Both the position numbers and the translations under genes were made by a program. A stretch of DNA of 64,000 nucleotides from Lewinellaceae bacterium (GTDB lineage Bacteria; Bacteroidota; Bacteroidia; Chitinophagales; Saprospiraceae): assembly GCA_024644235.1 (NCBI GenBank), contig JAHELJ010000002.1, positions 202,112 through 266,111 on the forward strand, read 5' to 3'. Under the pieces are notes generated by a model. The model worked only from the letters and a program-made list of their open reading frames with translations, was not told the origin of the DNA and searched no databases. Below, piece by piece: positions 38,053 to 46,185 of this stretch; positions within the stretch are counted from its first letter, which is position 1, and every line of letters begins with the position of its first letter.

Positions 38053-40284
38053 CTATTCAGTTGACCAATATTCTACGATCTCTTTCCATTCGGAAAGCTC
38101 ATGAAGGTCACTCAACAACGGATCATTCTCGTAGTCGATATTGCTGAGAATATCCCCCTCTTTAACCGCCAGCTTGAGCAGGCGAAAGGCCTCCTCAATC
38201 CGGCCACCCTGCGCATTTGCCTGGGCCATGAAATAGTAGGTATAGCCAAAATCGTACTCCCGCTTGGCTTCAAGCATCTTTTCCAGATGCTGTGCTGCTT
38301 CGGCTTCGTCACCGTTTTCAAATGCAATGGCTGCCAGTTTCCCCATGCAAAATATGTCGCCTGGATTGTCTTCCAGCACCGCCAGAAAACAGCGCTGGGC
38401 GTCTTCAAATTTTTCAAGGACAAAGTGACACCGGCCAAGCATCTTCATATTCCTTGTTTCTTCGGATTCATATCGTTTGATCGCCTGCCGGGCATATAAC
38501 TCTTTCTGTGGCCTCAGATTCAATAACTGTGCTTCGTGAGCAGCGAGAAAAAAGAGATAATGGTCTTCATCGCCGCGAGCAGACAACAAGTCCTCTACCC
38601 TATCGAGTTGTTCGGTGCGGAAGTAGGCCTTGATCAGGTAGATCTTCGGTCCTCGACGTTTTGTCTTGTCAACTATGGGCTCCAGGAGTTCGATCACCTC
38701 CTGATCACGTCCCAGGTCCAACAGGGCAGAAGCCATAATCTCCATCCGCACCACGCAGTATGAACAATTGGAGTAATCCAACAATGCAGGATCAATTTCC
38801 GGGAATAAATCTATGGCGACTTCTGGCCTACGCACAAAGTTCGTAGCAATGATCATCATCGCCGTATTCTTGAATAGATCCTTGGGAGCAGTGGCATACT
38901 CCCTCTGGTAGGTTTCGAAGATTTGCCGGTTATCACCCGAGAGCAAAGCCCTCAAATAAATGACCATATTACTTTGTATCAGATTGAGTGGATCGATTTC
39001 TCGTTCGAGTTGTCCCACTAATTCATCGAGTCGTTTGTAGTCTCCAGTGTTGTAGTAAAGATGCGCCTGAAGTATTCTGGCATGCATGAAATCCGGATCG
39101 ATCTCAATCGATTTTGTGAGGAAGGAATCAGCGGCAGCATAATCCCCTGCCCACACATCCTGAGCCTTGAGATAGTACTCATAGGCACTGAACGCCGGAG
39201 CGTCGGATCTCAGGTGGCCTTTTTCCCTGGTCACCCAATAGCCCAGCACATCATCCTGCAACTGCATAATCCCTTCAAGTGGTCGATCAACAGGGCATTC
39301 GATTTTCGGGAAAGCATGCAAGGGACGATCCGTTCCGTGCTCCATCACTGAGCACTGAAAGATCAAGGTCGAATCAACCACATAATAATTCCCTTCAATG
39401 ACCTTGACTTCCCCAGACAGTCTATTCAGGATTCCTTTCGGACCTATGCCCGCCAGGGTAACATCCTCGTAGGTATCAAGCGTCTGAAAGGAAATGACCG
39501 GAGCGATCTGGTTTTCTACAATGCCATGTGTAATCCAGTCTGCTGCCATTTTTCCGATCATTTCATAGTCGTCCTGCATGGTGTTATTCTCAAACACCCG
39601 AATGGCGATTTCTGATTCATCGAGATGATACAAGGAGGTCGGATCGCTTGATATTTCTGCAGACTTCTGAACGAAGAAATAAATGATTGCGAGGATCAAC
39701 AACAGGAGAGTTGGACCGATCCATCGCCATCTAGGTTTCAACCCGGTTGAAGCCTGGGCGATTTTCTCGGGACTAGGCTTCGCCAGGTCCTTGTGATCCA
39801 GGGTGTAAAGAACAACCGGTTTATCGATGTTCTTGACTTTAACTCTGTCAAGTTTTCGAATCTGAAACTCAGGGAAATTGCGAATCTCATCTCTTACTTG
39901 TTCTGATAGCAAGATGGATCCTGAGGTGCCGAGCGCCTCTATTCTTGCTGCCAGGTTGACCCCATGGCCGTATACCTTGTCATCACCGACTACTACTGTG
40001 CCATTGTGGATGCCCATCCGCACCGGCACCTCGGGTTCCTTCCGGTATTCCTGTTGCAGCGAAATGGCACAACGAACGGCCTGCACCGGATTGCTGAAGA
40101 TGCATAACACCCCATCACCATAGAAATTGACGATCTCACCTTGGTGCTCAAAAACTTGCTCTCTTATCAGTTCCTGGAACTTTCCGAGTTGGCGAGCAGC
40201 CCTTTCTTCATCCAACTGCATGAGATGGGAGTAGCCTTCAACGTCGGCAAAGAGGATAGCTGCCAATCGGCGGGTGGTGCTCAC
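38053..40284 (-). CDS. adenylate/guanylate cyclase with membrane helix and TPR domain
   Basis: A 743-residue protein. The N-terminal class III cyclase domain (residues 5-165) has both metal Asp (LFADVEGYSHLM, YGDGVLCIF) and the transition-state Asn/Arg (HGVNLAARIEAL), so it should be active. One membrane helix follows (about 190-207: WIGPTLLLLILAIIYFFV), then a region like the TolB-type FlgO domain often placed here (about 225-350), and TPR repeats to the end (about 360-740). Cyclase-TPR proteins of this order are frequent in proteobacteria and Bacteroidota. The nucleoside hydrolase gene lies 75 bp upstream on the same strand. Confidence 0.88.
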   Translation of the reverse strand: MSTTRRLAAILFADVEGYSHLMQLDEERAARQLGKFQELIREQVFEHQGEIVNFYGDGVLCIFSNPVQAVRCAISLQQEYRKEPEVPVRMGIHNGTVVVGDDKVYGHGVNLAARIEALGTSGSILLSEQVRDEIRNFPEFQIRKLDRVKVKNIDKPVVLYTLDHKDLAKPSPEKIAQASTGLKPRWRWIGPTLLLLILAIIYFFVQKSAEISSDPTSLYHLDESEIAIRVFENNTMQDDYEMIGKMAADWITHGIVENQIAPVISFQTLDTYEDVTLAGIGPKGILNRLSGEVKVIEGNYYVVDSTLIFQCSVMEHGTDRPLHAFPKIECPVDRPLEGIMQLQDDVLGYWVTREKGHLRSDAPAFSAYEYYLKAQDVWAGDYAAADSFLTKSIEIDPDFMHARILQAHLYYNTGDYKRLDELVGQLEREIDPLNLIQSNMVIYLRALLSGDNRQIFETYQREYATAPKDLFKNTAMMIIATNFVRRPEVAIDLFPEIDPALLDYSNCSYCVVRMEIMASALLDLGRDQEVIELLEPIVDKTKRRGPKIYLIKAYFRTEQLDRVEDLLSARGDEDHYLFFLAAHEAQLLNLRPQKELYARQAIKRYESEETRNMKMLGRCHFVLEKFEDAQRCFLAVLEDNPGDIFCMGKLAAIAFENGDEAEAAQHLEKMLEAKREYDFGYTYYFMAQANAQGGRIEEAFRLLKLAVKEGDILSNIDYENDPLLSDLHELSEWKEIVEYWSTE

Positions 40285-40359
40285 GCTAGTGACTTAAATT
40301 TATTGAGTGCCAGGTTGTCAAGGTAGTGAATTCGAAGTACAATCCTGACCACTGACAGG

Positions 40360-41304
40360 TTATCCCACGTACGCATCTAGTAGTCTCCAAAATTGATCCT
40401 CCATCGCTCTAGCGTCGATCTCAGTAAATGCCCGAATACTACGTTTCAGATTGTCATGTGGAGTGATGAATGACTCCTCTGTTGCCAGATCCGGATAAGC
40501 CAGAGCCATGATCAAAGCGACATCCCACATCACCCACTTCCGTTTCTCAGGATCAGTTGTCTGCCACCAGCGGTGGAATGATTCCCAGCGGTTCACCAGG
40601 TAATTGCCGACACCAGTTTTTCCCTTCAAATGCAGATCGACGATATCTTTCTCAAAGATCACGTGCTGGCTGGTCGTCGCAGTCATCACGTGGAACTCCA
40701 GGTGCTGGTTGTTAAGCAGAGCGTTTACCGCATTCGGATCGTTACGGGAATTGAATTCTCGTTTGCTCCAGGTGTTTTGCCTGGGGTCGTGCCAAAAGCC
40801 CAGATAATAAACCCGGAGTTTCTGGACAATATCGGGAGCCAGCAGCACAGCAGAGGCGATATTCGTACAAGGCCCAAGGATGGAGACCGATACCTTTTCG
40901 CCAGCAGTCAGATCCCTTGCTTGTTCAATAATAAATTCTGCAGCTTCTGACGGCTGTGGAGTCCATTCATTGACCAAAGGCAAATTGCTTCCCTGGGGAT
41001 GCGGCATCTCCGTTCGATTCATAAGCTCAAGTATCTCTTTATTAAGTCGCTGGCTTTCCCCCACACTATCGTTTGGGGCCAGCGGCGACGTGTGATACTG
41101 AGCGGAAGTCAATCCAATCACTTGGAGAGAAGGAGCCAGGAGAGCTGCCACGATGGCAAAGAGATCATCTACTTCATTTGCCGTATCGGCATCAATGATC
41201 AATCGAAGCGATTGCTCTTCTTGGGTATGTCTTGATAGCATAGGATGGACATTCACCCCTATGCCAGCCCAGGCTGTGTTCTTAATGAATCTTCTTCGCT
41301 TCAT
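40360..41304 (-). CDS. nucleoside hydrolase, exported
   Basis: About 314 residues from the ATG at 41304 (MKRRRFIKNTAWAG, a Tat-type signal), preferred over an upstream start at 41376 that would overlap the divergent gene. The nucleoside hydrolase calcium site is recognisable as IIDADTANEVDDLFAIVA, with ILGPCTNIASAVLLAP and the later KWVMWDVALIMALAYPD, which carries the His/Trp-Asp region. The family cleaves the N-glycosidic bond of ribonucleosides (inosine, uridine and others). The Tat-like export signal suggests periplasmic nucleoside scavenging. Confidence 0.85.
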   Translation of the reverse strand: MKRRRFIKNTAWAGIGVNVHPMLSRHTQEEQSLRLIIDADTANEVDDLFAIVAALLAPSLQVIGLTSAQYHTSPLAPNDSVGESQRLNKEILELMNRTEMPHPQGSNLPLVNEWTPQPSEAAEFIIEQARDLTAGEKVSVSILGPCTNIASAVLLAPDIVQKLRVYYLGFWHDPRQNTWSKREFNSRNDPNAVNALLNNQHLEFHVMTATTSQHVIFEKDIVDLHLKGKTGVGNYLVNRWESFHRWWQTTDPEKRKWVMWDVALIMALAYPDLATEESFITPHDNLKRSIRAFTEIDARAMEDQFWRLLDAYVG

Positions 41305-41359
41305 GCACGCAAAATACATAATGCCAGTTGCAGAGCTTCTATCTTTATAGGCATCCGTT

Positions 41360-42142
41360 ATGCGCTCAGAGGACATCAGCGTGTTTTATCAACAGGGTTT
41401 CGTTAAAATCGAAAAAGCCTTTTCTTCTGACCAGGCCAGGCAAATGCAGGATTTGATCTGGAACTCAATCGAAGAGCAATTTGCAGTCACACGCGATGAT
41501 CGCGCGTCGTGGCAAAGGGCGAGACCACCGATAAAATTGCAACATCTAAGAGGACACGAACACTTTAAGTCCATCGGATCTGACACTGTGATGGATGCAT
41601 TCGACCATCTCCTAGGGAAAGGTCAGTGGAAACTTCCCTGGCACTGGGGTCAATTTCTGATAGGTTTCCCTTCTGAGCAATCATTCTCAATACCTGATGA
41701 GATCTGGCACACGGATTTCGGATTTGAAAGAGATCAAGATCCTTTGGAAGGTCTTTTGGTTCTTTCTTTGATTTCCAACGTCCCACCTGCTGCCGGGGGG
41801 ACTATGTTGATTGAAGGTTCGCACCAGTTTGTCAAGCAATTCATTCAGACGATGCCGAATGAACAAAGAAAGAAGATGAAAACGATTCGGAAGGCGCTTT
41901 ATGATAGCCATCCCTGGTTTCGAAAGTTGACTGACTCAAGAGATGAAACTGATCGCATTTCATTCTTTATGGAGTCCGTTCAAAAGGTAGATGACAATGA
42001 TCTCAAAGTGGTTCAGATAACAGGATCCGCTGGTGATGTGATCATCGCCCATCCCTGGCTGCTCCATGCATCATCACCTAACTGTGCTGATCAGGTCAAG
42101 ATGATGCGCGTACACCGGATTCATCGGAGGGAGGCAATTTGA
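41360..42142 (+). CDS. phytanoyl-CoA dioxygenase (PhyH) family protein
   Basis: A 260-residue Fe(II)/2-oxoglutarate dioxygenase. The metal triad is visible as HTDFGFE (H-x-D) and HPWLLHASSPN (distal His), with GDVIIAHPWLL typical of the family; PPAAGGTMLIEGSHQFVK is the conserved central strand pair. Substrate unknown; bacterial members hydroxylate small metabolites. It is divergent from the nucleoside hydrolase (55 bp between starts). A long repeat-rich intergenic region follows its stop. Confidence 0.85.
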   Translation: MRSEDISVFYQQGFVKIEKAFSSDQARQMQDLIWNSIEEQFAVTRDDRASWQRARPPIKLQHLRGHEHFKSIGSDTVMDAFDHLLGKGQWKLPWHWGQFLIGFPSEQSFSIPDEIWHTDFGFERDQDPLEGLLVLSLISNVPPAAGGTMLIEGSHQFVKQFIQTMPNEQRKKMKTIRKALYDSHPWFRKLTDSRDETDRISFFMESVQKVDDNDLKVVQITGSAGDVIIAHPWLLHASSPNCADQVKMMRVHRIHRREAI

Positions 42143-42183
42143 CAAATCTGGTTGGTCCTTGGCGTCCCTGGTCACGCTAAATT

Positions 42184-42292
42184 GGTTGTTTTTGGCGTCC
42201 TCGCCAAAGACTCTTAGATCTCATTAACCTCATGATTACTAAGCTTCTAAGGGCTTGCGTCACAGCTTTTGGCAGGGATGCCAAAAACAACC
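42184..42292. repeat. inverted pair of hairpin modules (REP/MITE-like)
   Basis: Left module: GGTTGTTTTTGGCG then TCCT then CGCCAAA; its stem is 42191-42197/42202-42208. Right module: TTTTGGCA, GGGA, TGCCAAAA, ACAACC; its stem is 42267-42274/42279-42286. The right module read on the minus strand resembles the left one, so the pair forms a larger inverted repeat with GGTTG/CAACC at its outer ends and about 55 bp between. Related copies lie at 44465, 45822 and 45938. Confidence 0.75.
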
Positions 42293-42344
42293 GGGGGGGT
42301 AGCAGACTACAGGGGAGAAACACTTTAGACCATTAGACCATCTA

Positions 42345-42520
42345 CCCTTAGACCGTTCAACCATTAGACCATTCAACCATTAGACCATTCAACCATTAGA
42401 CCGTTCAACCATTAGACCGTTCAACCATTAGACCGTTCAACCATTAGACCATTCAACCATTAGACCATTCAACCCTTAGACCGTTCAACCCTTAAACCAT
42501 TCAACCCATAGACTGTTCAG
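42345..42520. repeat. 16-bp direct tandem repeat, 11 units
   Basis: Eleven contiguous units of 16 bp, consensus CCATTAGACC(A/G)TTCAA, from 42345 to 42520. The unit is itself two diverged 8-mers (CCATTAGA + CC(A/G)TTCAA). The units at each end are more diverged than the middle ones, as expected for an expanding array. There are no spacers. Related 8-bp arrays occur at 45851 and 46021. Confidence 0.95.
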
Positions 42521-42533
42521 CTAACAAGGGCTG

Positions 42534-43466
42534 CTACTTCATATCATGAAACACTCCCACACTGTAGGCTGGTGCAGCAAAAATGATCTCACCACTCAAT
42601 GGAGCGGCGAATCCTGCAGAGACTCCCCATTTTTCGGTAATGTAATAGTTGACCTCCAGTCCTGCACTCAATATCTCCGCATTGTTGGCAAAGACGGAAG
42701 TGCTGGTAATTTCCGCTGCTGTTTTTCCATTCTTCAGCGAAGTAATACCTTGCAGCCGGCCAATCAGCCACAATTTTTGATCTGCCAGTCCTGCACCCAG
42801 TTCCAGCCCATAGCGAAGCTCATCGGAGAAGTCATTGGTTCGGTTGTTGGCACCAAAATAGGCGTTGGCATATAGTGGCACGTCACTGGTACCGAAGGAC
42901 ACACCTGCGTCAACCTGTAGCATCTGATTGAATTCCCCATCTCCTGTCTGAAGGCTTCCCTCGGTTCCTCCGGCTGATTCTCCTAACGGTAATCCCAGAG
43001 TCAACGTTACCGATATAGCAACCGGACTTTCTTGTTTGGAGACACCATATTTGAGTCCCAGATTGGCGTCACCGATTGAATTCAGAGCTTCCCCTGCCTT
43101 AATCACCTCACCCGTTGTACCTGAAACCTGATTATTGAAATAATTGCGACTAAAAATGGGAAAGTGCAGTATTCCGGTCAAGCGGTTAGTAAATCCATAT
43201 TCCGCGTACAAGCTGGTGTTAAAGAGCCCGTTTGTGATATTGGGATCGATGCGGCCAGCATCGGTGTAGTGCTGGTCTGCCACGATCCACCACTCCGACA
43301 ATTTGAAGTATCCGATTCCTTTGGGTTGCGGCCACCCTCCTCCGGCAAATGCCAAGCAACTGATCTGAAGAACCAATCCTACCAACAGAATCCTCCCGAC
43401 CGGATTAGCTCTCCGGGTTGGCCTCCCACCTTCTAATATCCTTATGACTTTATTCAAATGCTCCAT
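42534..43466 (-). CDS. outer membrane beta-barrel protein, transporter-like
   Basis: A 310-residue protein with a signal-like segment at about residues 25-41 (LLVGLVLQISCLAFAGGG) after a polar N-terminus, then a barrel of about 12 strands with typical turns (YAEYGFTNRLTGILHFPIF, SIGDANLGLKYGVS, VTLTLGLPLGESAGG) and a final strand YSVGVFHDMK. The pattern resembles MetA/DUF-type outer membrane proteins that report 'transporter' in many annotations. Its start overlaps the end of the upstream DM13 lipoprotein gene by 17 bp, so the two form an operon. Confidence 0.65.
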   Translation of the reverse strand: MEHLNKVIRILEGGRPTRRANPVGRILLVGLVLQISCLAFAGGGWPQPKGIGYFKLSEWWIVADQHYTDAGRIDPNITNGLFNTSLYAEYGFTNRLTGILHFPIFSRNYFNNQVSGTTGEVIKAGEALNSIGDANLGLKYGVSKQESPVAISVTLTLGLPLGESAGGTEGSLQTGDGEFNQMLQVDAGVSFGTSDVPLYANAYFGANNRTNDFSDELRYGLELGAGLADQKLWLIGRLQGITSLKNGKTAAEITSTSVFANNAEILSAGLEVNYYITEKWGVSAGFAAPLSGEIIFAAPAYSVGVFHDMK

Positions 43467-44163
43467 CTCCTACTTTTACTCTAAACGGTTTGCAGTAATA
43501 CAGCAAGTGCGAGTAGTCATTCACATCAATATTCTCAATCTCATAGCTATGGGCTCCCTTGAAAGTCTCCACTGCTCCCACTTCCAATGCGTTGTTGGTT
43601 GAGTTCGGGTTATTGGTGAGATACAGGTACAAGCCAGGTAAATTGGAAGAGGCCTCGTAATTGTCATTTAGTGACAGCAGTACGCTCGTCCCCATCTGCT
43701 CTGCCGAGAAATCCCCTTGCAGTACGTAGCTACTGGTAGTTCGAAGTGTCCCCGTCCGCAGCTGGCTTGAAGTGGTCGTTGTCGTTCCCACATGCACAAG
43801 CTGCTCTGCCTGAACATTAGTGCCGTCTTCTGATTGGATTTCCACCGAGATAATAGCAGATCCGGATGCTTCTGCAGTGGCCAATCCTTCTGTTGTAATC
43901 GAAATGGAGGTGGGATTATCTGATACCCACATACCACCTGCCAAATCCACCTCCTGGCCAGTGCGGTCGAAATAACGATAAATGAATTGGTAGTTGCTGC
44001 CCAATGCCAAGCTGTCAATGGGATTGACAATTCGCACTACGGGTTCCACTTCATCAAAAATGATATCGTCCCCAATGCAGCCAATAAATATCACTGACAA
44101 AAGGAGGGTTAGACCCCATATGGATTTTCTCTGTTCGATATGCAAATCGTGATTGAAGTTCAA
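43450..44163 (-). CDS. DM13-domain lipoprotein with Ig-like segment
   Basis: A 237-residue lipoprotein (VIFIGC, Cys29). Residues about 40-125 look like a bacterial Ig-like (BIG2) domain (GGMWVSDNPTSISITTEGLA). Residues about 135-237 match the DM13 pattern: GTLRTTSSYVLQGDFSA, a central SNLPGLYLYLTNN, ETFKGAHSYEIENI and the final YYCKPFRVKVGDGAF, with the single Cys typical of DM13. DM13 domains have been proposed to act in electron transfer or hydroxylation; function here is unknown. It overlaps the barrel gene downstream, suggesting that the two work in one envelope complex. Confidence 0.7.
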   Translation of the reverse strand: MNFNHDLHIEQRKSIWGLTLLLSVIFIGCIGDDIIFDEVEPVVRIVNPIDSLALGSNYQFIYRYFDRTGQEVDLAGGMWVSDNPTSISITTEGLATAEASGSAIISVEIQSEDGTNVQAEQLVHVGTTTTTSSQLRTGTLRTTSSYVLQGDFSAEQMGTSVLLSLNDNYEASSNLPGLYLYLTNNPNSTNNALEVGAVETFKGAHSYEIENIDVNDYSHLLYYCKPFRVKVGDGAFE

Positions 44164-44594
44164 AGATAATTTCTGTTCTGTTCGGTATATATGAGTTCGA
44201 GAGCGCTTGGGTTGCCTAGGAAAATTAAAAGATATCCTAGATGGTCAAATAGGGCCATTCGTTGCGTTTGGCATGTTTAGTCGCCGAAAATAAAAAATAC
44301 GTTCAAACCTTGCCACAGACTACCGGCAGGATCTCGTCTTAATATCCTCAAAACCTATAGACATTCCACCTTTAAACTGAATAGTGAGCGTGCAGCCTCA
44401 CCTATTCACATCAAAAACAAAATGTTTCACAAAACTGCTTGGCTGGGCAGCCAAGCAGAACCAGTGGTTGTTTTTGGTATCCCTGCCTTAGACCTTTAGA
44501 CATTCCACCCTTCGACTGGATAGCTTCGTCACTTGAGTGGGCGAACCACCATTAGATTCTTCAGCAATTGCACAAACACCACGGGTCGAAAAAG
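44164..44594. other. intergenic region with decayed repeats and a terminator
   Basis: 431 bp between the TPR membrane gene and the DM13 lipoprotein gene (both minus). It holds the terminator at 44429-44458, a half copy of the hairpin module at 44465-44490, and two related segments (about 44353-44385 and 44487-44525) that share ATTCCACC-type bases of the 8-bp array. It should also hold the promoter of the DM13/barrel operon, which I cannot locate. Confidence 0.6.
44429..44458 (-). terminator. intrinsic terminator after the TPR membrane protein gene
   Basis: A perfect 10-bp stem CTGCTTGGCT/AGCCAAGCAG (44435-44444 and 44449-44458) with a 4-base loop. Read on the minus strand it is followed by TTTTGTG. 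It lies about 140 bp after the stop of the TPR gene. The T-tract is short, so efficiency is uncertain. Confidence 0.5.
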
Positions 44595-45311
44595 CTACCT
44601 CCTCAACTCTCTCAACAAGCTATCAGCCTCCCCCCGATGGTCGTGTCGAAATGTGAGAGAAATTGAATCAAGTAACGTCTCAGCCGCAGCAGCATCACCT
44701 GTTCGTAGATAAGCCAGAGCCAGATACCATTCTGCTGCGTCATGAAAGCGGTAATCATTCTTGTCAGAAAGATCTTTTAGAAGATCAATGGAAGCCTCAA
44801 AGTCTCCCATTTCCAACTGGGCGAGTGCCAGATAAAAAAGTCTCAAAGAGTCTAATTCAACATGATCGATTACTGCCTCATAACGGCCCAGCTCATATAG
44901 TTGACTAATTGAATACTCTGCTGACTCTTCACCTTTGACGATCGGATCCACCAGATTTGGATACTGCTTGTAATAACTGAGGAACAATGCCTCAGCATCA
45001 TTACCCGTTGTTCGGAATAGATAAAAAACAAGCCCCAACAGCACCAGTATAGTGGCTGCGATAGCCCACCGGTAATGTCCTGAAAGTGGAACCACTTTTT
45101 GACTCTCGGAAGCATCCCATACATTCATCTGTCTCCTGAGTTCAGATCTGGCTTCCACCGTCAAACCCGCCTTTATCTGCTCCCTTAAGGCTACCTCCTC
45201 AGCAAAAACATCGTCAGTCATGCGCTGCTGAAAGAACTCAACTTCCTCTTTGGACAACTTTTGTTGCAAATACTTATCAATCAGATCCGAATCCTGTTGG
45301 CTGAGATTCAT
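44595..45311 (-). CDS. single-pass membrane protein with TPR-like domain
   Basis: About 238 residues from the ATG at 45311 (MNLSQQDSDLIDKYLQQKLS). The cytoplasmic N-terminal part with a charged DKYLQQKLSKEEVEFFQQRM helix resembles an anti-sigma-like N-terminus. A membrane helix follows at about 83-100 (WAIAATILVLLGLVFYLF), then TPR-like helices (about 120-238). The start overlaps TGA of an upstream frame that looks like a sigma-factor C-terminus (separate entry), which would fit an anti-sigma or regulator role. The longer frame back to 45452 reads out of phase with that upstream frame and looks spurious. Confidence 0.65.
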   Translation of the reverse strand: MNLSQQDSDLIDKYLQQKLSKEEVEFFQQRMTDDVFAEEVALREQIKAGLTVEARSELRRQMNVWDASESQKVVPLSGHYRWAIAATILVLLGLVFYLFRTTGNDAEALFLSYYKQYPNLVDPIVKGEESAEYSISQLYELGRYEAVIDHVELDSLRLFYLALAQLEMGDFEASIDLLKDLSDKNDYRFHDAAEWYLALAYLRTGDAAAAETLLDSISLTFRHDHRGEADSLLRELRR

Positions 45312-45475
45312 GCCCTTTCTTCCTTTAGCATTTTCAGGTTGGCGAGTGCCTGACGATATCGACTGGCAGGAATTAGTTGACTTTCTCGGTGGCAACGACG
45401 TCGCTGGAAATTCACTAAAAGAAATAGGTGACGCACACTGGTTTTCAAACAATCAAGGATGCAATGACAGTGGGT
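45308..45475 (-). pseudogene. possible C-terminal fragment of an ECF sigma factor gene
   Basis: On the minus strand a frame open from 45475 ends with SRYRQALANLKMLKEERA and a TGA that overlaps the ATG of the TPR gene (ATGA). The end resembles the last helix of Bacteroidota ECF sigma factors, and the sigma-then-TPR-membrane-protein order is common there. Upstream, a stop at 45476-45478 and repeat-rich DNA replace the rest of the gene, so only about 55 codons remain. Identification is from a short tail and is weak. Confidence 0.35.
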
Positions 45476-45821
45476 TCACCGCCCGGGGTGCTGGTCGCTG
45501 GCACGAAAGTGAAAATATGAATTCTAAATGATTTTCATTCATGGGCTTACTTCTGGTCCACGAGTATCAATGGTGCTAATCCCTCATACTGGTCGCTAGC
45601 CTTTTACTTGCCTTCAGCGTCGCAATTTTTTTCACCCTCAAAAAACCGAGGTTGCTCCATTCGCTGCATCAAGAATTAGCTGATGACAACTTTTTTTGAC
45701 GTCCCTGGCTCCCGAAGTATATCAGGCTCAAGGCCCTGCCTAGAAATACAGGGGCCTATCAAAATCTTTTGCGACTGTCTTAAGTTAAACCTTGGCTAAG
45801 AAATAGTCAGTTCGTTTAAAT

Positions 45822-45966
45822 CTTTTGGCAGGGATGCCAAAAGCAACCCCATTAGACCATTAAACCTTTCAACCCTTGAACCATTAGACCTTTAAACCTT
45901 CAACCATTAGACTCAAATGATAATGATCATCCCACCGGGTTGTCTTTGGCGTCCTCGCCAAAGACT
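45822..45966. repeat. second inverted pair of hairpin modules enclosing an 8-bp array
   Basis: The left module has a 9-bp stem CTTTTGGCA/TGCCAAAAG (45822-45830/45835-45843) followed by CAACC. The right module has GGTTG followed by a 10-bp stem GTCTTTGGCG/CGCCAAAGAC (45942-45951/45956-45965). Compared with the pair at 42184-42292, the GGTTG/CAACC ends point inward and the 8-bp array sits between them. Confidence 0.75.
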
Positions 45967-46108
45967 TATTAGGAGACGCAACAATTCCAATCCAAGCAAA
46001 AGAAAGCAAGCCAGTATACCATTCAACCTTCAAACCCTTGAACCATTAAACCATTAAACCATTAAACCTTTAAACCTTTAAACCATTAGACCATTAGACC
46101 TTTCAACC
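45851..46108. repeat. 8-bp tandem arrays related to the 16-bp array
   Basis: Two tracts, 45851-45912 and 46021-46108, are made of 8-mers of the type ATT(A/C)(A/G)ACC, for example three ATTAAACC in a row and then two TTTAAACC near 46044-46083. A single-base slip in each tract breaks the phase. The 16-bp unit at 42345 is a dimer of the same 8-mer. The strand is strongly C-rich/G-poor. Confidence 0.8.
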
Positions 46109-46185
46109 CAAATGAGAATCATCATCTCACTCTTTCCCTGAAAAAAATCGATATTGAAGTCTTTAGAAATCTTCAGTCTTCAATC

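Larger units (their letters stand above)
42143..42533. other. repeat-rich intergenic region between convergent genes
   Basis: 391 bp between the ends of the dioxygenase and the barrel gene. It holds two hairpin modules in inverted orientation (42184-42210 and 42266-42292), one decayed module copy near 42150-42176 and the 16-bp tandem array (42345-42520). No coding sequence is recognised. Confidence 0.7.
45476..46185. other. long repeat-rich intergenic region upstream of the GH3 gene
   Basis: 710 bp. It contains the palindrome AATGATTTTCATT (45527-45539), a decayed hairpin module near 45688-45715, two good hairpin modules (45822-45848, 45938-45966), two 8-bp arrays (45851-45912, 46021-46108), and two AAATGA(T/G)AAT-type motifs (45914, 46109). 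No coding sequence is recognised. The GH3 promoter should lie in the last 80 bases. Confidence 0.65.

Noticed and set aside
42191..42208. Hairpin as terminator of the dioxygenase gene
   Set aside because: The stem is not followed by a T-tract and similar stems occur in non-terminator positions.
42345..42520. Possible CRISPR array
   Set aside because: The repeats are directly contiguous with no unique spacers, the unit is only 16 bp, and no cas gene is present.
44595..45452. Longer start for the TPR membrane protein
   Set aside because: The added N-terminus is out of phase with the sigma-like tail upstream and has no signal features; the ATG at 45311 gives a natural start and ATGA overlap.
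45914..46124. Fur boxes upstream of the GH3 gene
   Set aside because: The motifs resemble a Fur core, but they lie inside the intergenic repeat family and a similar copy at 37796 is not near any promoter. No iron genes are nearby.
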